From NCBI GenBank assembly GCA_964534765.1, contig CAZHRJ010000144.1:1-7313 (forward strand): DNA of 7,313 bases, read 5' to 3'. Below are positions 6,612 through 7,313 of this stretch, in pieces (positions within the stretch are counted from its first letter, which is position 1; each line of letters begins with the position of its first letter). Source of the stretch: CAZHRJ01 sp964534765 (GTDB lineage Bacteria > Lindowbacteria > 2-12-FULL-62-27). The notes below the pieces were generated by a model, which did no database searches, was not told the DNA's origin, and saw nothing but the letters and a program-made list of their open reading frames with translations. The translations under genes and the position numbers were made by a program.

Positions 6612-7313
6612 GAGTCTTCAGCGCCTGTGGACAGAATTGTCTGACGGGCCTCGTGGCCGTCCTCGGCTTGCTGCCGTTCGCAGCATTTGCGGCGGAACAG
6701 AAAACGGCGATGATCGGCGCGCTTTCGAACGTCAGCGGGTCGGTGGAGGTTCTCAAACGCGGGTCGACCGCATGGACCGGCGCGTCGAACGGGACGAAGG
6801 TTGCCACGGGCGCCCAGATCAACACCGGCATCGACGGGTCGGCCATCCTGAAATTTGAAAACAGCTCCACGGAAATCCGGCCCCTGACGCAGTTCGTCGT
6901 CGGCCGCGCGATGGAGGACGGAAAGGAATATCAGACCGAAATGTTTTTACAGGTCGGCCGATTGGTGACCAAGTCCGAATCGGTCAGCGGAAAGAGCAAC
7001 CGATTCACGGTCACGACTCCCACGGCCGTCGCCGGCATCCGCGGAACCGTTCAGGACATCGGGTTTGGCGATGGATTCGGCACGGCGTGTAAAATTGAGG
7101 ACGGCGTGGGGTCGCTCCAACAGGTCGATGCCGACCGGCTGCCCCCCGCGGTCCAGCTCGCGCTTGGCATCGGCCAGGCCGCGGCGGCCAAGGTCGAAGC
7201 CAAATCCGCCGAGCCGGGACGCTCCGCGCCCGCCGGCTCGGCCGGCGCGGAGCGTCCCGGCTCGTCCGCCGGCGGCCCGCCCGCTCCCGGTCCCGCCGCG
7301 CCTGCGGCGTCCG
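6608..7313 (+). CDS. Exported FecR-domain protein (3' end outside window)
   Basis: The frame is open from GTG 6608 to the window end (235 codons plus one base). The GTG overlaps the upstream TGA as GTGA. Residues 1-28 are a signal peptide (core LVAVLGLLPFAAFA, cleavage after Ala26-Phe-Ala28). Residues ~37-150 are a FecR domain: VSGSVEVLKRG (42-52), W56, a V-x-x-x-x-x-I-x-TG-x-D-G-S-A-x-L segment (65-81), a turn at IRPLTQF, LQVGRLV (114-120) and the hallmark TPTAVAGIRGT (137-147). Classical FecR is an inner-membrane anti-sigma regulator of iron-citrate uptake; this protein has a cleavable signal and no sigma-factor gene beside it, so it more likely belongs to the secreted FecR-domain group of envelope proteins. 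After a possible helix (VQLALGIGQAAAAKVEAKS, to ~200), residues from ~201 on are Ala/Pro/Gly-rich linker. That linker contains a perfect inverted repeat. Confidence 0.85.
   Translation, partial: MRVFSACGQNCLTGLVAVLGLLPFAAFAAEQKTAMIGALSNVSGSVEVLKRGSTAWTGASNGTKVATGAQINTGIDGSAILKFENSSTEIRPLTQFVVGRAMEDGKEYQTEMFLQVGRLVTKSESVSGKSNRFTVTTPTAVAGIRGTVQDIGFGDGFGTACKIEDGVGSLQQVDADRLPPAVQLALGIGQAAAAKVEAKSAEPGRSAPAGSAGAERPGSSAGGPPAPGPAAPAAS
7210..7264. repeat. Perfect 21-bp inverted repeat inside the FecR-domain gene
   Basis: Bases 7210-7230 are the exact reverse complement of 7244-7264, separated by 13 bases (7231-7243). Arm core: GAGCCGGGACGCTCCGCG and its mirror. A shorter competing hairpin, CGCCGG (7231-7236) with CCGGCG (7242-7247), sits at the tip. 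The repeat is read through in frame and encodes AEPGRSAPAG then SAGAERPGSS, within an Ala/Pro/Gly-rich linker. The exact symmetry over 21 bp exceeds what codon bias alone would be expected to give, so a REP-like palindrome that landed in a tolerant linker is likely. Confidence 0.75.

Overview
The window looks like GC-rich chromosomal DNA from a Gram-negative-type (diderm) bacterium. The evidence is an outer-membrane beta-barrel gene, an LptC/LptA-like envelope protein and several exported proteins with signal peptides. A menaquinone gene of the futalosine pathway lies at the left edge. I cannot name the lineage from sequence alone; an uncultured or deep-branching environmental group is plausible but is a guess.

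Layout. The left edge holds the 5' end of a radical-SAM gene on the minus strand, best read as mqnE, with a near-consensus promoter that decides its start. A 119-135 bp divergent spacer separates it from a plus-strand gene (394-1119) for a probable LptC/LptA-like lipoprotein. The last four codons and stop of that gene lie inside a perfect 24-bp inverted-repeat element of about 80 bp (1104-1183). Immediately after the element is a consensus -35 box, then a four-gene plus-strand operon running off the right edge. Its genes encode a giant exported modular protein (to 4582), an AlgE-like outer-membrane beta-barrel (4579-6090), a small exported protein with three weak SLH-like motifs (6087-6611), and an exported FecR-domain protein (6608 to beyond 7313). 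The last gene is open at the window end and carries a second perfect inverted repeat (21-bp arms) inside its coding sequence.

How the genes may work together. All three junctions in the operon are the same 4-base GTGA overlap, which implies translational coupling and coordinated production. Every product has an export signal: one large surface-type protein with an Ig-like domain and a C-terminal module resembling the CFI-box domain, one barrel, one candidate SLH-like helper, and one FecR-domain periplasmic or surface protein. This is compatible with a cell-surface display or export unit that I do not recognise as a described system. That functional reading is inference; the gene families are supported to differing degrees, as stated in each entry. 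I saw no tRNA, rRNA, CRISPR array or transposase gene.
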